Source of the DNA: Costus lasius
Lineage: Eukaryota; Streptophyta; Magnoliopsida; Zingiberales; Costaceae
Assembly (NCBI GenBank): GCA_027563935.2
Contig: CM050450.1
Location: forward strand, 8,601,957 to 8,665,956
Direction: 5' to 3'
DNA: 64,000 nt
The position numbers were made by a program, and so were the translations under genes. The notes beneath the pieces were generated by a model. That model saw nothing but the letters and a program-made list of their open reading frames with translations. It ran no database searches and was not told the DNA's origin. Shown here piece by piece: positions 13,419-24,855 of this stretch (positions are counted from its first letter, which is position 1; each line of letters opens with the position of its first letter).

Positions 13419-15683
13419 TCACCAATAGTCCATACAGGAACAAGATCCGCCAGTAAAATGATGGAATCGATACCGATCTCTCAGGATTATGTCCCTTTTA
13501 TACACACTGGACACGAGCTTCGCAACCAAGTGGCAGTCATCGCATATGCGAAGATTCTTAGTAATTCTTATTGGTGCTGGCGAAACTGTGCTGATCAATC
13601 CAAACGCAATAGCCAGTTTCTCACCGTGTAAATGCAGTGCTCTCTCCTTCACATCTTCTTCTTCTATATCTTGCAACACAACTTTCATGTTGGGTACATA
13701 ACCAGCCGCTTTCAATCTCAGCGCAATTTCATCCAATTGCAGATATATCCTCTCTTTCAGAGGGTGAGATATATCTCCTACTAAAAACTCATGAACTGCA
13801 CCATGAATCTCTATTGAACTGCACCCTGCTTCCTTTTTAAGTGAACCATCTTTCATCAACTTCCTGAGCCTGGCAACAGCATCCCACTTTTCTGACCTGG
13901 CATACAAATTAGACAATATCACGTATGCTCCATGATTTCTAGGTTCCAGCTCCAGCAGATGCTTGCATGCATAATCACCCAACTCAACATTTTTATGAAT
14001 AGCACAAGCTCCGAGCAACGCTCCCCATGCCGATGCCGTCGGTGGTATTGGCATATCTTCTATAAACTCTCTAGCTTCTTCCAATAACCCAGCACGGCCG
14101 AGGATGTCAACCATACAACTGTAGTGCTCAGCGCTCGGTGCAATGCCATAGACAGGAAACATTTCGCTGAAATACACTCTTCCCTCCTCGACCAGCCCTG
14201 AATGGCTACAAGCACAGAACACATTAGTGAAAGTAACATTGTTGGGCTTCACCTTGGCTTCTTGCATTTGCTCAAAGAGATCCAAAGCTTCTCTTCCCCT
14301 TCCATGCATTGCCAACCCTGCGATCATTGCACTCCAAACAAACACATCCCTCTTGCTTGCAGAGCCAAATACTTCGAGTGCCTTGTTGAGATCTCCACAC
14401 TTGGAGTACATGTCAACAATAGAAGTTGTGAGGTGAAAATTTAGCTTGACGTTGTTCTTCTTGATGTATGCATGGATCCAACAGCCCAGCTCCAGTGCAC
14501 CCAACTGGGAGCAAGCCGACAGTGCCACGACTAGTGTCACCTGATCAGGCTGCGCTTCAGCATGCTGAAATTCGTGGAAAATATCGAGTGCTTCCCTTGG
14601 GTGACCACTCTGTTCATAGCATGAGATTAAAGCATTCCAAGAAGCAATATCACGCCTAGGCATTTTATCAAAAAGACGACGAGCAGCATCAAACTGCCCT
14701 AATTTTGCGTACCCAACAAGCATTGTAGTCCATGAGATCGAGTCCCTCGAACTCATTCCGCTGAAGAGCAACTCTGCTTCCTCCAAGCTTCCACATTTCA
14801 CATACATGTCGAGCAAAGAATTATCCAGTATTAAGGATTGCTTAATAGCATGTTGGTGGATGTACGAGTGGATTCTCCTACCAAGCTCCAAGTCACCCTT
14901 TTTCCCACTGACCGAAACAATGGCTACCATTGTAACATCGTCGGGCCTGACATTCTCGCCCTGCATCACCTCAAACAATTGCAAGGCCTCATCCAAGCGG
15001 TTACTCTGCGCCAGACCATTGATGATGGAATTCCAAGACACAATGTCTCGCTCTGGAATTTTCTCGAACACCCTCAGTGCATTGTCGGAGTCACCGCAAG
15101 CAGCGTAGAGATGGACAAGCGAGTTGAGGATGAAGATGTCGGAGCGGAATAGAGGGGACTTGGCGACCATCCCATGCAGGGCAGCGCCATCGCGAAGGTC
15201 AGCGAGTGAGGCGGCGGCCTTGATGGCGAAGGGGAAGGTGAACTTGTCTGGAGGGTGGGGGCCATCGCGGAGCAAGCGGGAGAGGAGGTTAAGGGCGAGT
15301 CGTGGGTCAGGGCCGGAGGCGTGGGCACGGATAAGAGTGTTCCAGGTGAAGAGGTTGGGGGAAGGGATGTGGTCGAACAGTTGGCGGGCGTACGGGAGAT
15401 CCGGAGAGGGAGAGAGGGCGCAGGCGGCGAGGAGGCGGCTAGCAGTATAGGGATCGGAGAGGAGGCTAAGGCGGAGCATGCGGCCATGGATGCGGCGGAT
15501 TGCTGCGACGTCGAGGCGTTGGTGGTCGTCGAGAAGCGAGAGCACCGAGTGTTCCTCGGATTTGCTCTTCACAAGGACGTGGTTGGTGGTGCTGCTGCAG
15601 TTGCAACTAGCGCTGTTCTCGTTGGACGGGCGCGTGGAGAGAGGAACTGTTGATGGAAAGTAATGCAGAACGTGGGTCGCCAT
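13419..15683 (-). CDS. OTP81: PPR protein, PLS class with E and DYW domains; OTP81/QED1-like plastid RNA editing factor, 754 aa
   Basis: A single intronless frame starts at the ATG complementary to 15681-15683. After a Ser-rich N-terminus that could be a plastid transit peptide come tandem PPR repeats (for example 'SWNSIINGLAQSNRLDEAL') and an E domain (GCSSIEI). A complete C-terminal DYW cytidine-deaminase-like domain follows: HxE at H686/E688, CxxCH at 714-718, CSC at 748-750 and a terminal D-Y-W. The segments 'SGPDP' and 'DVFVWSAMIAGLAMHG' match Arabidopsis At2g29760 (OTP81/QED1) closely. That protein is needed for C-to-U editing of several chloroplast sites, including the rps12 intron. 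Orthology is inferred from these matches. The 5' half is markedly GC-rich. Confidence 0.93.
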   Translation of the reverse strand: MATHVLHYFPSTVPLSTRPSNENSASCNCSSTTNHVLVKSKSEEHSVLSLLDDHQRLDVAAIRRIHGRMLRLSLLSDPYTASRLLAACALSPSPDLPYARQLFDHIPSPNLFTWNTLIRAHASGPDPRLALNLLSRLLRDGPHPPDKFTFPFAIKAAASLADLRDGAALHGMVAKSPLFRSDIFILNSLVHLYAACGDSDNALRVFEKIPERDIVSWNSIINGLAQSNRLDEALQLFEVMQGENVRPDDVTMVAIVSVSGKKGDLELGRRIHSYIHQHAIKQSLILDNSLLDMYVKCGSLEEAELLFSGMSSRDSISWTTMLVGYAKLGQFDAARRLFDKMPRRDIASWNALISCYEQSGHPREALDIFHEFQHAEAQPDQVTLVVALSACSQLGALELGCWIHAYIKKNNVKLNFHLTTSIVDMYSKCGDLNKALEVFGSASKRDVFVWSAMIAGLAMHGRGREALDLFEQMQEAKVKPNNVTFTNVFCACSHSGLVEEGRVYFSEMFPVYGIAPSAEHYSCMVDILGRAGLLEEAREFIEDMPIPPTASAWGALLGACAIHKNVELGDYACKHLLELEPRNHGAYVILSNLYARSEKWDAVARLRKLMKDGSLKKEAGCSSIEIHGAVHEFLVGDISHPLKERIYLQLDEIALRLKAAGYVPNMKVVLQDIEEEDVKERALHLHGEKLAIAFGLISTVSPAPIRITKNLRICDDCHLVAKLVSSVYKRDIILRDRYRFHHFTGGSCSCMDYW

Positions 15684-16866
15684 GGCGTTCGAGCTCTAGT
15701 GCTCCGATAGTGAAAATTTTCGCTCGTCTCCCGTTTTCACAATTTCCAATTTGGTCCCAAAAGTTAATCTATATTATACATATATTTCCTGATTTTTCTA
15801 TTTACTCTCCAAGGTCCAAACATCTTATTGATTTCCTAAATTTAATCCTTCAATTTTCTCTCAAAATTTTTTCCTCTTATTGATCCTAAATTTTATTTAT
15901 AACTTCCAAAAATGTTTTAAAATTATTTTCTTAGCTACAATGTTGCCGTCTACTTAACATTCTACAAAATAAAATAATAACAAAGCATCGTTGAGAAGGA
16001 TTAACGACAGTTAATAAGAGATTTTCTGATTAAATCTGAACCGTTGCTGGTTCCGGGTCACATCTCGATGTCGGTGGTGTCTCCTGATCAAATCTAGACC
16101 ATCGGTTAGCTTTCATTGTAGGAGATGAACACTATTCATGTCCTTCCGTCGCCGCCGCTGGGAGCAGGGCTCGTGTTCTTCCGTCTGGCCTGCACCGAAT
16201 AGATCTCCGAGTCGTCGAAGCGTACTGGTTGCCGGAGTTTGGGGGCGAACGGTGGAGGACTGGCTACGATCGCATTCGAACAGGTGATACTCGTGAGAAA
16301 CAGGGGCGGCCGGAAAATCTTTCGATTCCGGGGATCTGAAAATCTGATTGTCGGATTCTTCTGGGTGTTGGTTCTAAAGAAAGATTTGAAGCTCCTTGCG
16401 GAGTTTGGGCTCGATCTGCCGGTGGGATCGACTTAGCAGACGTCGAGCAGGTGGCGGATGAAATGTATTTACCCCAAAGAACATTTCCGGGGGAACGGAC
16501 GGACATTCGCTGGTTCTGTGCTCGAGAGAATATCAATATTCATGAAATTTGAGAACATTTGATCTCAATTGAGGTGAAAATTACTCCTTCCTCTTCCGTC
16601 GTAGGCTTACGCTCATCTACGTAAAATTATACGAGATTTGTCTATTTATTAAATTTTATTATACCAAAATTAAGTTATTATAAGCTACGAGCAGCCTGAT
16701 CTGGTTTTTATCCAAACTGTTAGCACTATCCGCCCACTGTGCTGCACGGTAGCCACGCATAAACGGTTGGCTTCCGTTTCTCATCTACCGTTCAACGCTC
16801 CTATTTAGCTTTCCAATTGCAAGTCGATCCTCCAATATTGCATCGGTGGTATCAGAATCCGCCGCC
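15684..16866. promoter_or_regulatory. Shared divergent promoter region of the PPR and AMT1 genes
   Basis: The two ATGs face away from each other about 1.18 kb apart, so both 5' regions lie here. The interval is AT-rich near the PPR side (15760-15960) and GC-richer at 16050-16500. The AMT1 start sits in a good context (GCCGCCATGT). No known operator or repeat was recognised. Confidence 0.5.
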
Positions 16867-16965
16867 ATGTCTGGCACCTCGTGGGAGGTCAGCGTGACGG
16901 ATTCCATCAATTCCGTCTACCTCCTCTTTTCCGCCTACCTCGTCTTCATCATGCAGCTCGGCTTC

Positions 16966-17001
<36 letters not shown>

Positions 17002-18261
17002 GCCCTCAACATCATGCTCACCAACGTCGTCGACGCCGTCGTCGGCACCATCTCCTACTACCTATTCGGGTTTGCTTTCGCCTTCGGCGGCTCCAACCCC
17101 TTCATCGGCACCTCCTTCTTCGCCCTCCACGGCCTCCCCTCCGACTCCTACGACTACTCCTACTTCCTCTACCAGTGGGCCTTCGCCATAGCCGTCGCCG
17201 GCATCACCTCCGGCTCCATCGCCGAGCGCACCCAGTTCGCCGCTTACCTCCTCTATTCCTTCCTCATCACCGGCTTCGTCTACCCCGTGGTGGTCCACTG
17301 GGTCTGGTCGCCCGCCGGCTGGCTCAGCCCGAGCTCGGAAACCCGGCTCCTCTTCAGCTCCGGCGCGATCGACTTCGCCGGCAGCGGCGCGGTCCACCTC
17401 GTGGGCGGGGTCGCCGGGCTGTGGGGCGCGCTCCTGGAGGGCCCGCGGGTGGGCCGGTTCGACGCGTTCGGGAAGCCCGTCCCGATGCGCGGGCATAACG
17501 CGACGCTGGTGGTCCTCGGCACGTTCCTGCTCTGGTTCGGCTGGTTCGGCTTCAACCCGGGCTCGTACGGGCGGATCCTGGTGGCTTACCCGGACGCGCC
17601 CGACGAGGGTAACTGGACCGGGGTGGGCCGCACGGCGGTGACGACGGCACTCGCGGGGTCCGCCGCAGGGCTGGTGACGCTGTTCGGCCGCCGGGTGCTC
17701 GCCGGCCACTGGGACGCGCTCGAGGTGTGCAACGGGTTGCTCGGCGGGTTCGTGGCGATCACGTCCGGGTGCTCCGTGGTGGAGCCGTGGGCGGCGATCG
17801 TGTGCGGGGTCGTGGCGGCGGGCGTGCTGATGGGGCTCAACGAGCTGGCCCTGTGGGCTCGGTTCGACGACCCGCTCGAGGCCGCGCAGCTGCACGGCGG
17901 CTGCGGCGCGTGGGGGCTGCTCTTCACGGGGCTGTTCGCGAGTGAGGAGCTGGTGGTGCAGGCGTACAACGCGGGGAGCGTGGGGGTGCGGCGTCCGTTC
18001 GGGCTGCTGATGGGGGGAGGGTGGGGGCTGCTGGCGGCACAAGTGGCCGAATTAGTGGCGATTGTCGGGTGGGTCAGCCTGACGATGGCGCCGCTGTTCT
18101 GGGTCTTGAACAAGCTGCGGCTACTGAGGATATCGATGGAGGACGAGCTAGCGGGGCTGGACATCTCCCGCCATGGCGGCTACGCCTACGTGGCACATCC
18201 GGATGACCACGGCGCAAGATTCTACGGGGAGTACGCCCGCTTCACCGACGGCACACGTTGA
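16867..18261 (+). CDS. AMT1: AMT1-type high-affinity ammonium transporter, 464 aa
   Basis: This intronless, GC-rich frame encodes a plasma-membrane ammonium transporter of the AMT/MEP/Rh family. The start is the ATG at 16867; the frame upstream offers only GTG. The membrane core opens with the conserved [10 protein letters not shown] and [16 protein letters not shown] segments. The substrate-site Asp is D169 (in DFAGSG) and the two pore histidines are H177 (VHLVGG) and H343 ([10 protein letters not shown]). The cytosolic C-terminal switch is present as [11 protein letters not shown], with Ser434 where Arabidopsis AMT1;1 has the regulatory Thr460. The N-terminus before the first helix is only about 15 residues, against roughly 40 in typical AMT1 proteins, and it lacks the Cys found there in family members. 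The tail after RHGG is also short. Expression in roots is expected but not shown. Confidence 0.96.
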
Positions 18262-19213
18262 CCTCCTAATTAATTCATGAAAGCGAGTGGCGACATGGAC
18301 CAGGAAGAAGATGCAGATAGATAGGTTCGTTATCGAAGATCTTATCATGTATTTTCCTTGTTCGGTCAGTATTGATGAGTATTTGTGGAGTGAATTACTG
18401 GAAAATGTTTAGATACTGCTCGTTAAAAAATTGGAATGCCATAAAATCTTTGGAAGCACCCAAAGGGTGCATTTTTTTTAGGAAGCCAATATCTCTAAAA
18501 ATTGTGAAAAATTCAAATTTGATCCTACAAGGTCTTCGCCATGAGCATCCTAAATCCAATTGAATTCACTTGGGGCGCCTCGAGGAGTTATTACTAAGTC
18601 AAACGTGACATCGGTTCCTAAGTGAAGTGTCGATGAGCTCAATTAATTAAGTATGAAAGTCACTACCAAAGCATAACACATGAGGGGAAAAATTTTTACA
18701 GGATGTATACATGTTTAAGACACGAATTTTAATGCAAATAAACATACATGAAATCTTAATTAATAGAACATCTAAGTTAATATTCATAATATTTAATTAA
18801 CACATAAAATTTTCGCATCATGTATATTGACTTTAGATGTTCTTATGAATATCGTATATATTGACTTATGATTTTTTATGTATTAATTGAATATCCTATA
18901 TAATAACTTCATATGCTTGTGTATGTTGATCGATAATTTATATATGTTGACTTGTATTAGTATTTGTGTTTTGCATTAATTGTGATCCAAATGTGGGGCT
19001 GCAGGAATATACCAAATAGTCATACCAAAGGATAATCACCTGACGGTCTTTGTCCATGTGATCGCATGAAAGGAAAAAACCCAAATCAAATAATTTATGT
19101 TTTTTTTTTCCTCATTTTGTTTTATCCCAAATCAAATAGTGCACGCTCACATGCTAGGTGAGTTGGGTTAGGTGCGTCCAAACTTTGAGATGATCAAATT
19201 GGACCAAATTTAA

Positions 19214-19650
19214 TAAGAGTGTGTTTGGCCAGATTCTATTTTTAGCTTGCTAGTTGAAGAAGTATTTGTTGAAAAGATGCTGGCTGAAGAAGTTTAAAAA
19301 TGTTTAGGATACGCAACTTATGAACCGCTTATACTGTGCTGATTGAAAAAATTATTTATTAAAAAAATTACTAAGATAAAAAATTATATAATTAAATTTA
19401 TAATTAATTATAATTAAAATATTTATTAAAAATATCATGAGTTATACTATTAAAAAATTATTATTACATATAAGAGTTATTGAACATAAGCAGGTGTGGA
19501 GCCAGAGAAGCAGCTTCACTTCTGCTTCTTAAAGAAGCAGCTAACTTGTGGGTTGAAATAGAAAAGCTAAAGGGCCAAACGCCTCAGCTTCTTGATTTTC
19601 ACTGGGTGCAAAGTCATAAACAGACGTAGAAGCTAGGCTAAACAGGGCTA
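19214..19650 (+). mobile_element. MITE-like element, copy 1 (GTTTGGCC-ended family)
   Basis: The left end reads GTGTGTTTGGCCAG and the right end reads AAGCTAGGCTAAACAGGGCT, which are rough inverted repeats. The interior is AT-rich, with a GAAGCAG-rich block before the right end. It matches the element at about 23945-24372 in reverse orientation over nearly its whole length. There is no coding capacity. The exact ends and target duplication are unclear; ATA is possible. Confidence 0.7.
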
Positions 19651-20201
19651 TAGTCGGTTTAGGAGAGAAGCCTTCAACAAAAAATGGACACCCCTAGAGT
19701 CGAGTCGCTTACATATTGTCGATTCTCCACGTTTGTCACTGTGCCCATAATCTCAGATGACAATATCAAGCTGCTCATGTGTTGCAGATGGAGACATAGC
19801 ACTGTTCTCTTTGTACCAGGATAGTAGCCCCATGACTTATGGTGGGGTATGAAAGGAGGTAGGATTAGGGTTTGTAGGGAAACTTGGAATCATATGTAGT
19901 AATGGAAAACAGAATTTGACAATTGTCCTACAATATTAATATATATAATTAATTAATCCGATTCGAATAATGGGTATGGGGAATATACTACCCTAAACCC
20001 GTTTAATAGTTGCTTCTATCGCCAATTAAACAAGAAGGATAGGTCTGATGATCCTTAAAATTTTTAGGAGACGGTGGAATTAACGTAAAAAAGCCACCTT
20101 CAACAACCGAGAGGTATGGGACTACCACAAACCGACGGCTAAAAGCGTCGGGGCTATCACAAAATGGAGAGGCATGTCTTGCTGCCTCCCTAGACCCTAG
20201 T

Positions 20202-20224
20202 CCCTCCCTCCCTCCCTCCCTCCC
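20202..20224 (-). other. G-quadruplex-type run (six GGG tracts) downstream of the LAX stop codon
   Basis: On the LAX sense strand this reads as six GGG tracts separated by single A loops. It starts 99 nt after the stop codon and so probably lies in the LAX 3' UTR. One-base loops are the most stable G4 arrangement. Whether it forms in RNA or is merely a (CCCT)n microsatellite is open. Confidence 0.75.
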
Positions 20225-20322
20225 GCCGTTTATATACTGTACGCCACAAGGAAAGAAAAATGAAAGCAAACATAAACATAAAGAGACGGCCGAGGAATCA
20301 AGATCCAGGCAATGGCGGATCG

Positions 20323-22460
20323 TTAACGTAGATGCGATCCGGGGGCGGACGGAGGCCGAGGCTTGGGGCACTGGTAGCACTTGGCGAAGAGCCCGAAGGT
20401 GTCCACTTGCTTAACGAAGTTGGTCACGCTCGCCCAGCCGCCGAGCCCGAATCCCACCACCAGCACCCACGCCACCACGAACACGTTGACCAAGTACACC
20501 CCCGTCCAGCTCGGCAGGAAGAATGGCGGCTTCTCCGCCGCATTCTGCAACAAGAAAGGTGATTGTGTATGGAGGACGGGACGCAGAGCGAGGATGCATG
20601 ATGTGCATTTGTTGTACTTGTACCTGCCGCGCCGATGGTTTCCGGTAGGTGAGCATGTGGGCCAAGGAAGGGATGATATAGACAGTGAAGCTGACTAGGA
20701 GGGCGCCGACTGCCGAGTTGATCGGCCCGAAGAAGGGGAAGATGATGGCGAGGAACCAGATGGGGATCACCACCGGCAGTCGGACGAGGGCGCGGAGGAA
20801 GACGCTCCTGGTGTTGTGCATCCCGACCACCTTCTCCCACACGAAGTAGAGCGGCGTGCACGCGAAGCCGAAGGTGATGAACTGGTGGATGAGCATCAGG
20901 ATCACCGCGACGTCCCTCCACCCCGACCTGGGTAGCAGGGAGAAGGAGTTGGCGTGGGTCAGGAGCTCGTCGCCGAAGGCCCAGTACATGGTGGCCGCCG
21001 ACGGCAGTGTGAGCGTGAAGACGTAGAGCGTCGCGTACAGGTAGATGTACTTGAACTTTTGGGGTTTCCACATGGCGTGCATGATCTCCCTGCAAAGAAA
21101 GCATAGAGAATGATTTCCCCAACCCATCCGTTCGCCCTCCCCACCCTGCAAAAGCTGCCGACGGAAGCGCCCATGCCGGCTAAAGGGGGGCGAGATCGAA
21201 AACCTCTGCTTCAGGCTCAAATGGAGACACATGGATGCGGTCGGGGAGTGTAAAGATTAAAGACGAAAGGCAGCGTGGGTGGGAGGGCGGGCAGGAATAA
21301 AGGAGGGAACTTTACAGCCGCCGTTTAACTTTTTGCATATTATAGTATGTAGCGTGATGAACTTACACGGTGACGGCGTGGCCGCCGAAGGTATAGAGAA
21401 TGTTGGTGGCGCCGGTGAAGTAGAGCACCAGCTGGGTTGGGCCCGAGTGCGTCACGCTTCCCACCTGCATGCCATCCGCCCCCAAAAGGGCGTTGTTGTC
21501 ATCATTCCTTGTGCTTCTGATCTGTTTTGGCTGTGGCTAGCTGTTTGGTCTTACCTGGCCGTGGACGGCGGCGGCGATGGTGAGGTACCAGGCGGTGTAG
21601 GTGGTCATTCCGAGGCCGAGGAAGGACCAGATCCGGTAGTTGTGGAAGGAGGGGATGAACACCGTGGTGGCGCAGCAGGCGCCGAATATGTACGTCCACG
21701 TCCTCTTGTCCAATCGATCGTTGATGTAGTAGATGTTGCTGTTCCATCACCCAAGCAAAGAATTAGAACTCGAGCAATTTATTCAATTGATCATGGAGAT
21801 CCAACCTGGCGCAGGCGATGAGCTGGATGACGGAGCCGAAGAGAAGGAAGGTGCAGTTGAAGGCCAGGCCGGCGGCTTTCCAGTACGGCCCCAGCAGCCC
21901 ATCCAGCACCTCGAACCACTACACAGATCGACGCAACCAAGAAGAAGCAAGCTTTAGATTGAGAAAGAACTGAGCAGCGGCGGCGGAGGAGAAGGTGGAG
22001 AGACCTGGATAACGTGGTTCTTGAATCCGACGTTCTCCTTCTCCTTGCGGGTGCGGTACTCCACGTAGAGGACGCTGATGAGGTAGGCGGTCCAGCTGCC
22101 CATGAAGCCGTAGAACAGCTGCAGGATCACCCCCGACGCCATCCCCATCTGCGAGAACGAGTACGGCAGCGTCAGCAGCACCTGCGCCACCTGCAATCGC
22201 CGCCCCCAAAACCACAACTCATCACCACACAAGACAGGATAGAAAGAAAAAAGATCAAATCTTGATTGGCGTAATGCAATCGATGGGTGGCGACGGAGTA
22301 CTTGGTTGGAGGCGCAGCTGAACCACGCGTCCCAGACGGAGCCGCCGTGCCAGAGCAAGCTCGTAAACCCATGCCTACCCGCCTCCTCCTCGCCGTCGTC
22401 GTTGCCGTCGACATCCAGTGCTGGCACGATGGCGTCCTCTGCTTGCTTCTGCTCCATCAT
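20323..22460 (-). CDS. LAX: AUX1/LAX-family auxin influx carrier, 475 aa
   Basis: Seven exons join in phase on the - strand: 22460-22302, 22190-22005, 21918-21806, 21738-21555, 21464-21367, 21089-20624 and 20544-20323. All have GT-AG borders. The product is a proton-coupled auxin importer of the amino acid/auxin permease superfamily, expected in the plasma membrane with about 11 helices. Near-invariant family blocks are present: WHGGSVWDAWFSCASNQ at the end of exon 1, VAQVLLTLPYSFSQ, SWTAYLISVLYVEYR, FGACCATTVFIPSFHNYRIW and EIMHAMWKPQKFKYIYL. The C-terminus reads TFGLFAKCYQC followed by a short Pro-rich tail. Length and exon pattern fit AUX1/LAX genes. Whether it is the AUX1 or a LAX subtype cannot be settled here. 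Confidence 0.96.
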
Positions 22461-23944
22461 CTGCAGAGCAGAAGCGGCAAATCAAGATTGAGAAAACAAA
22501 ATACAAAGAGAAACAGAGGAAGCAAATCTGCGAACCTCAGTCGCCACTTCCACGGAGGGACAAGATCTAAGTCTGATAACCAGCGTCGAGCTCCAATTGG
22601 AAGGCTATCAAAGTTAATTGGAAGGTGAAACAGAAAGGTAGGCTATCAAAGTTTCATTACTTTCCTCGATTGGCTGATCTTGCAAGCGAGGGGTGAGCAG
22701 AGAAAGATTGGAGAAATTGGGAGGAAGAAGAACTGAGAGAGAATAATCGCAAAGTTTGAGAGCACAGCTCAGTGTCAAGGAGCTCTTCTTATGTAGCGCA
22801 CAAAAGAAATTATTTCTTTTATTTACTAAATGTTTCATAATTAATTTAATTCAGCAACTATTTTAGGTCAACCCATCCCATCTTTAAAAATTTTCTTATT
22901 TGATTAATCCTTCAATCTTCTTTCTTTAATCACAAATAGCTTAGGGAGTATTAATATTTTAGGGAATAAATCAAATCTAACACTTGCATACTAAATTTTA
23001 TCGGCAGAAGGAGACAGAAGCGCCAAACACACCTTATGAAAGTGGGAATAAAATAGGTTTCGGATTAACAACATACGGAGCGATCTCCCGGGAAAAGAGA
23101 AGACAGCTACTGACAAACGACCCACTGCGTTCGCAGCTACCCGCCGCCATCTTCCTCCACCGGCCCTCCCCCCGCCGTCTCGGTATCATTCCCGCGCACC
23201 ATCGTTCGCAGTGGTCGGGATTCCCGGGAAACTACGTGATGCGACGCGCACGAAGGCATGGACGTGATCTTTCCCGCGAATTCTGATGACAAGGCGGCCG
23301 AGCAGGCGGGTCTCGTTCGTGATCCCAAGGCGAATGGATAAGAGCCGCCGCCGAGCCCGCCAACCAAAAGAACAAAAGCGGAGGCCCGGCAACACCATCT
23401 GGCGGGCATCTGATCCTTGTTCCCCTATCTTCTCATCCCTTGTCCCTTCCTGTTTTGAAATCTCTCCGGCGGGTGCAGCTATTACAAATATATATTTGGT
23501 ACAAGTTATTAAGAGTTTTCTAGATATGTTTTGGTTTGTATTTTACAAATTGATTTGCCAAATATATTATTAAATATGATTTGAATTAAGTAAGTAGACT
23601 TATTTTTTAGCATATCCACAGATTCATTACTCTATAATTTAATATAAAAAATATATAATGTTATATATTCTAGGGTTAGTATTATGGAACATTTTTGTCT
23701 ATAAATTATACATGTTTTAGAGATATTTTTCAACACTTAATTTAATTATATGATGCTATAGTTATTATTATCTTATTTAATTTAATCAAGTAAATATTTA
23801 TGTGTACTTGCTCTTATAATTATTATCATTTTGAATTGTCATATAATTTAATTATTAAATATAATAGTTATTTTTTATTTTATTAAAATTATATAAAAAA
23901 TTGTAGATTATCTATATCATATATGTAGGGATGGAAGTTAGATA
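22461..23944. promoter_or_regulatory. LAX upstream region with a GC-rich island
   Basis: The probable 5' leader and promoter of the - strand LAX gene occupy the first several hundred bases, including pyrimidine/purine-rich DNA at about 22660-22760. A GC-rich, CpG-rich block at about 23080-23420 has short open frames on both strands but no recognisable protein. The DNA becomes very AT-rich after 23480. Confidence 0.4.
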
Positions 23945-24372
23945 GTGGTCCTATTTGGCCTAGCTTCTAGGCATGCTTATGACTTTGCGGCCAGCAGAAA
24001 TCAAGAAGCTAAGGCGTTTGGCCCTTCAGCTTCTCTATTCCAACCCACAAATTAGCTGCTTCTCGGAGAAGCAGTGGTGGAGCTGCTTCTCTAGCCCCCC
24101 ACCTGCTTATACTCAATAACCTTTCTATGTAATAATAATTTTTTAATAATATAACTCATAATATTTTTAATAAATATTTTAATTATACTTTACTACAAAT
24201 TTAATCATATAAATTTTATCTTAGTAATTTTTTAATAAAAAATTATTTATTATAAATAGAATAATCTAACCATAAGTTGTGCATCCAAACACCTTCCTTG
24301 CTTCTCCAACCAACACTTCTTCAACCAGCAAAAGCTAGAAGCAGAAGCTAGGCCAAACAGAGCCAGTATTTT
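23945..24372 (-). mobile_element. MITE-like element, copy 2 (inverted relative to copy 1)
   Basis: The ends read CTATTTGGCCTAGCTTCTAG and AAGCTAGGCCAAACAGAGCC, a clear terminal inverted repeat. The interior carries the same GAAGCAG block and AT-rich core as copy 1 at 19214-19650, in the opposite direction. There is no coding capacity. Exact termini and target duplication are uncertain. Confidence 0.75.
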
Positions 24373-24855
24373 TAGCGGGTATCCATCATACTCGAACCCA
24401 TTTATAGATAATCGGTACTTGGTTTAGACAAGGGTACGCATATGTTACCTCAGTCAGGTTCTGAGTAGCATAGAATGGACCACTGCCTTTATATGCATAA
24501 TTAATAGATCCAATACCCTTTAACCCATTAACTATAGCTCACTACCCATTTTACCCTTATGATATAAACAGAAACATATAACCCTAATCTCTACTTATCC
24601 CTATCACCACCACTGCTCATCCCCATCGTTGTCGCCATGGTCGCCGCTCATCCCCATTGCCGCTATCGCTCATCCCATCATCGCTGCCACTCTCTTCTTG
24701 TCGCTGCCATTCACCGCCAGCAGCTTTAGAAGAGTGGGGTATCTACTAGGGATGAGGGCGAGCAACCGCGTTCTTGCTCGGATCCTCATCGCCGATGGTG
24801 GTGAGGCCCAACGGTCATTGTCTATAACAACAGCAAGGCAAACCCGTCGCTAGCA

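Larger units (their letters stand above)
18262..20322. other. Intergenic region between the AMT1 and LAX genes (convergent 3' ends)
   Basis: It holds the AMT1 3' flank, AT-rich DNA with diverged inverted motifs (18700-18960), one MITE (about 19214-19650) and the LAX 3' flank. No further coding region is supported. Confidence 0.5.

Noticed and set aside
17062..18042. Long open frame (326 codons) antisense to AMT1
   Set aside because: It is a shadow of the GC-rich AMT1 coding strand, is made of repetitive His/Arg/Pro/Glu runs and has no domain.
20411..21232. 273-codon frame in the LAX region taken as a full protein
   Set aside because: Only part of it is coding. It runs through exon 6 into introns on both sides; the spliced model gives the complete AUX1/LAX protein.
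23080..23420. Protein gene in the GC-rich island upstream of LAX
   Set aside because: There are short open frames on both strands with no shared domain, and no splice pattern linking them.
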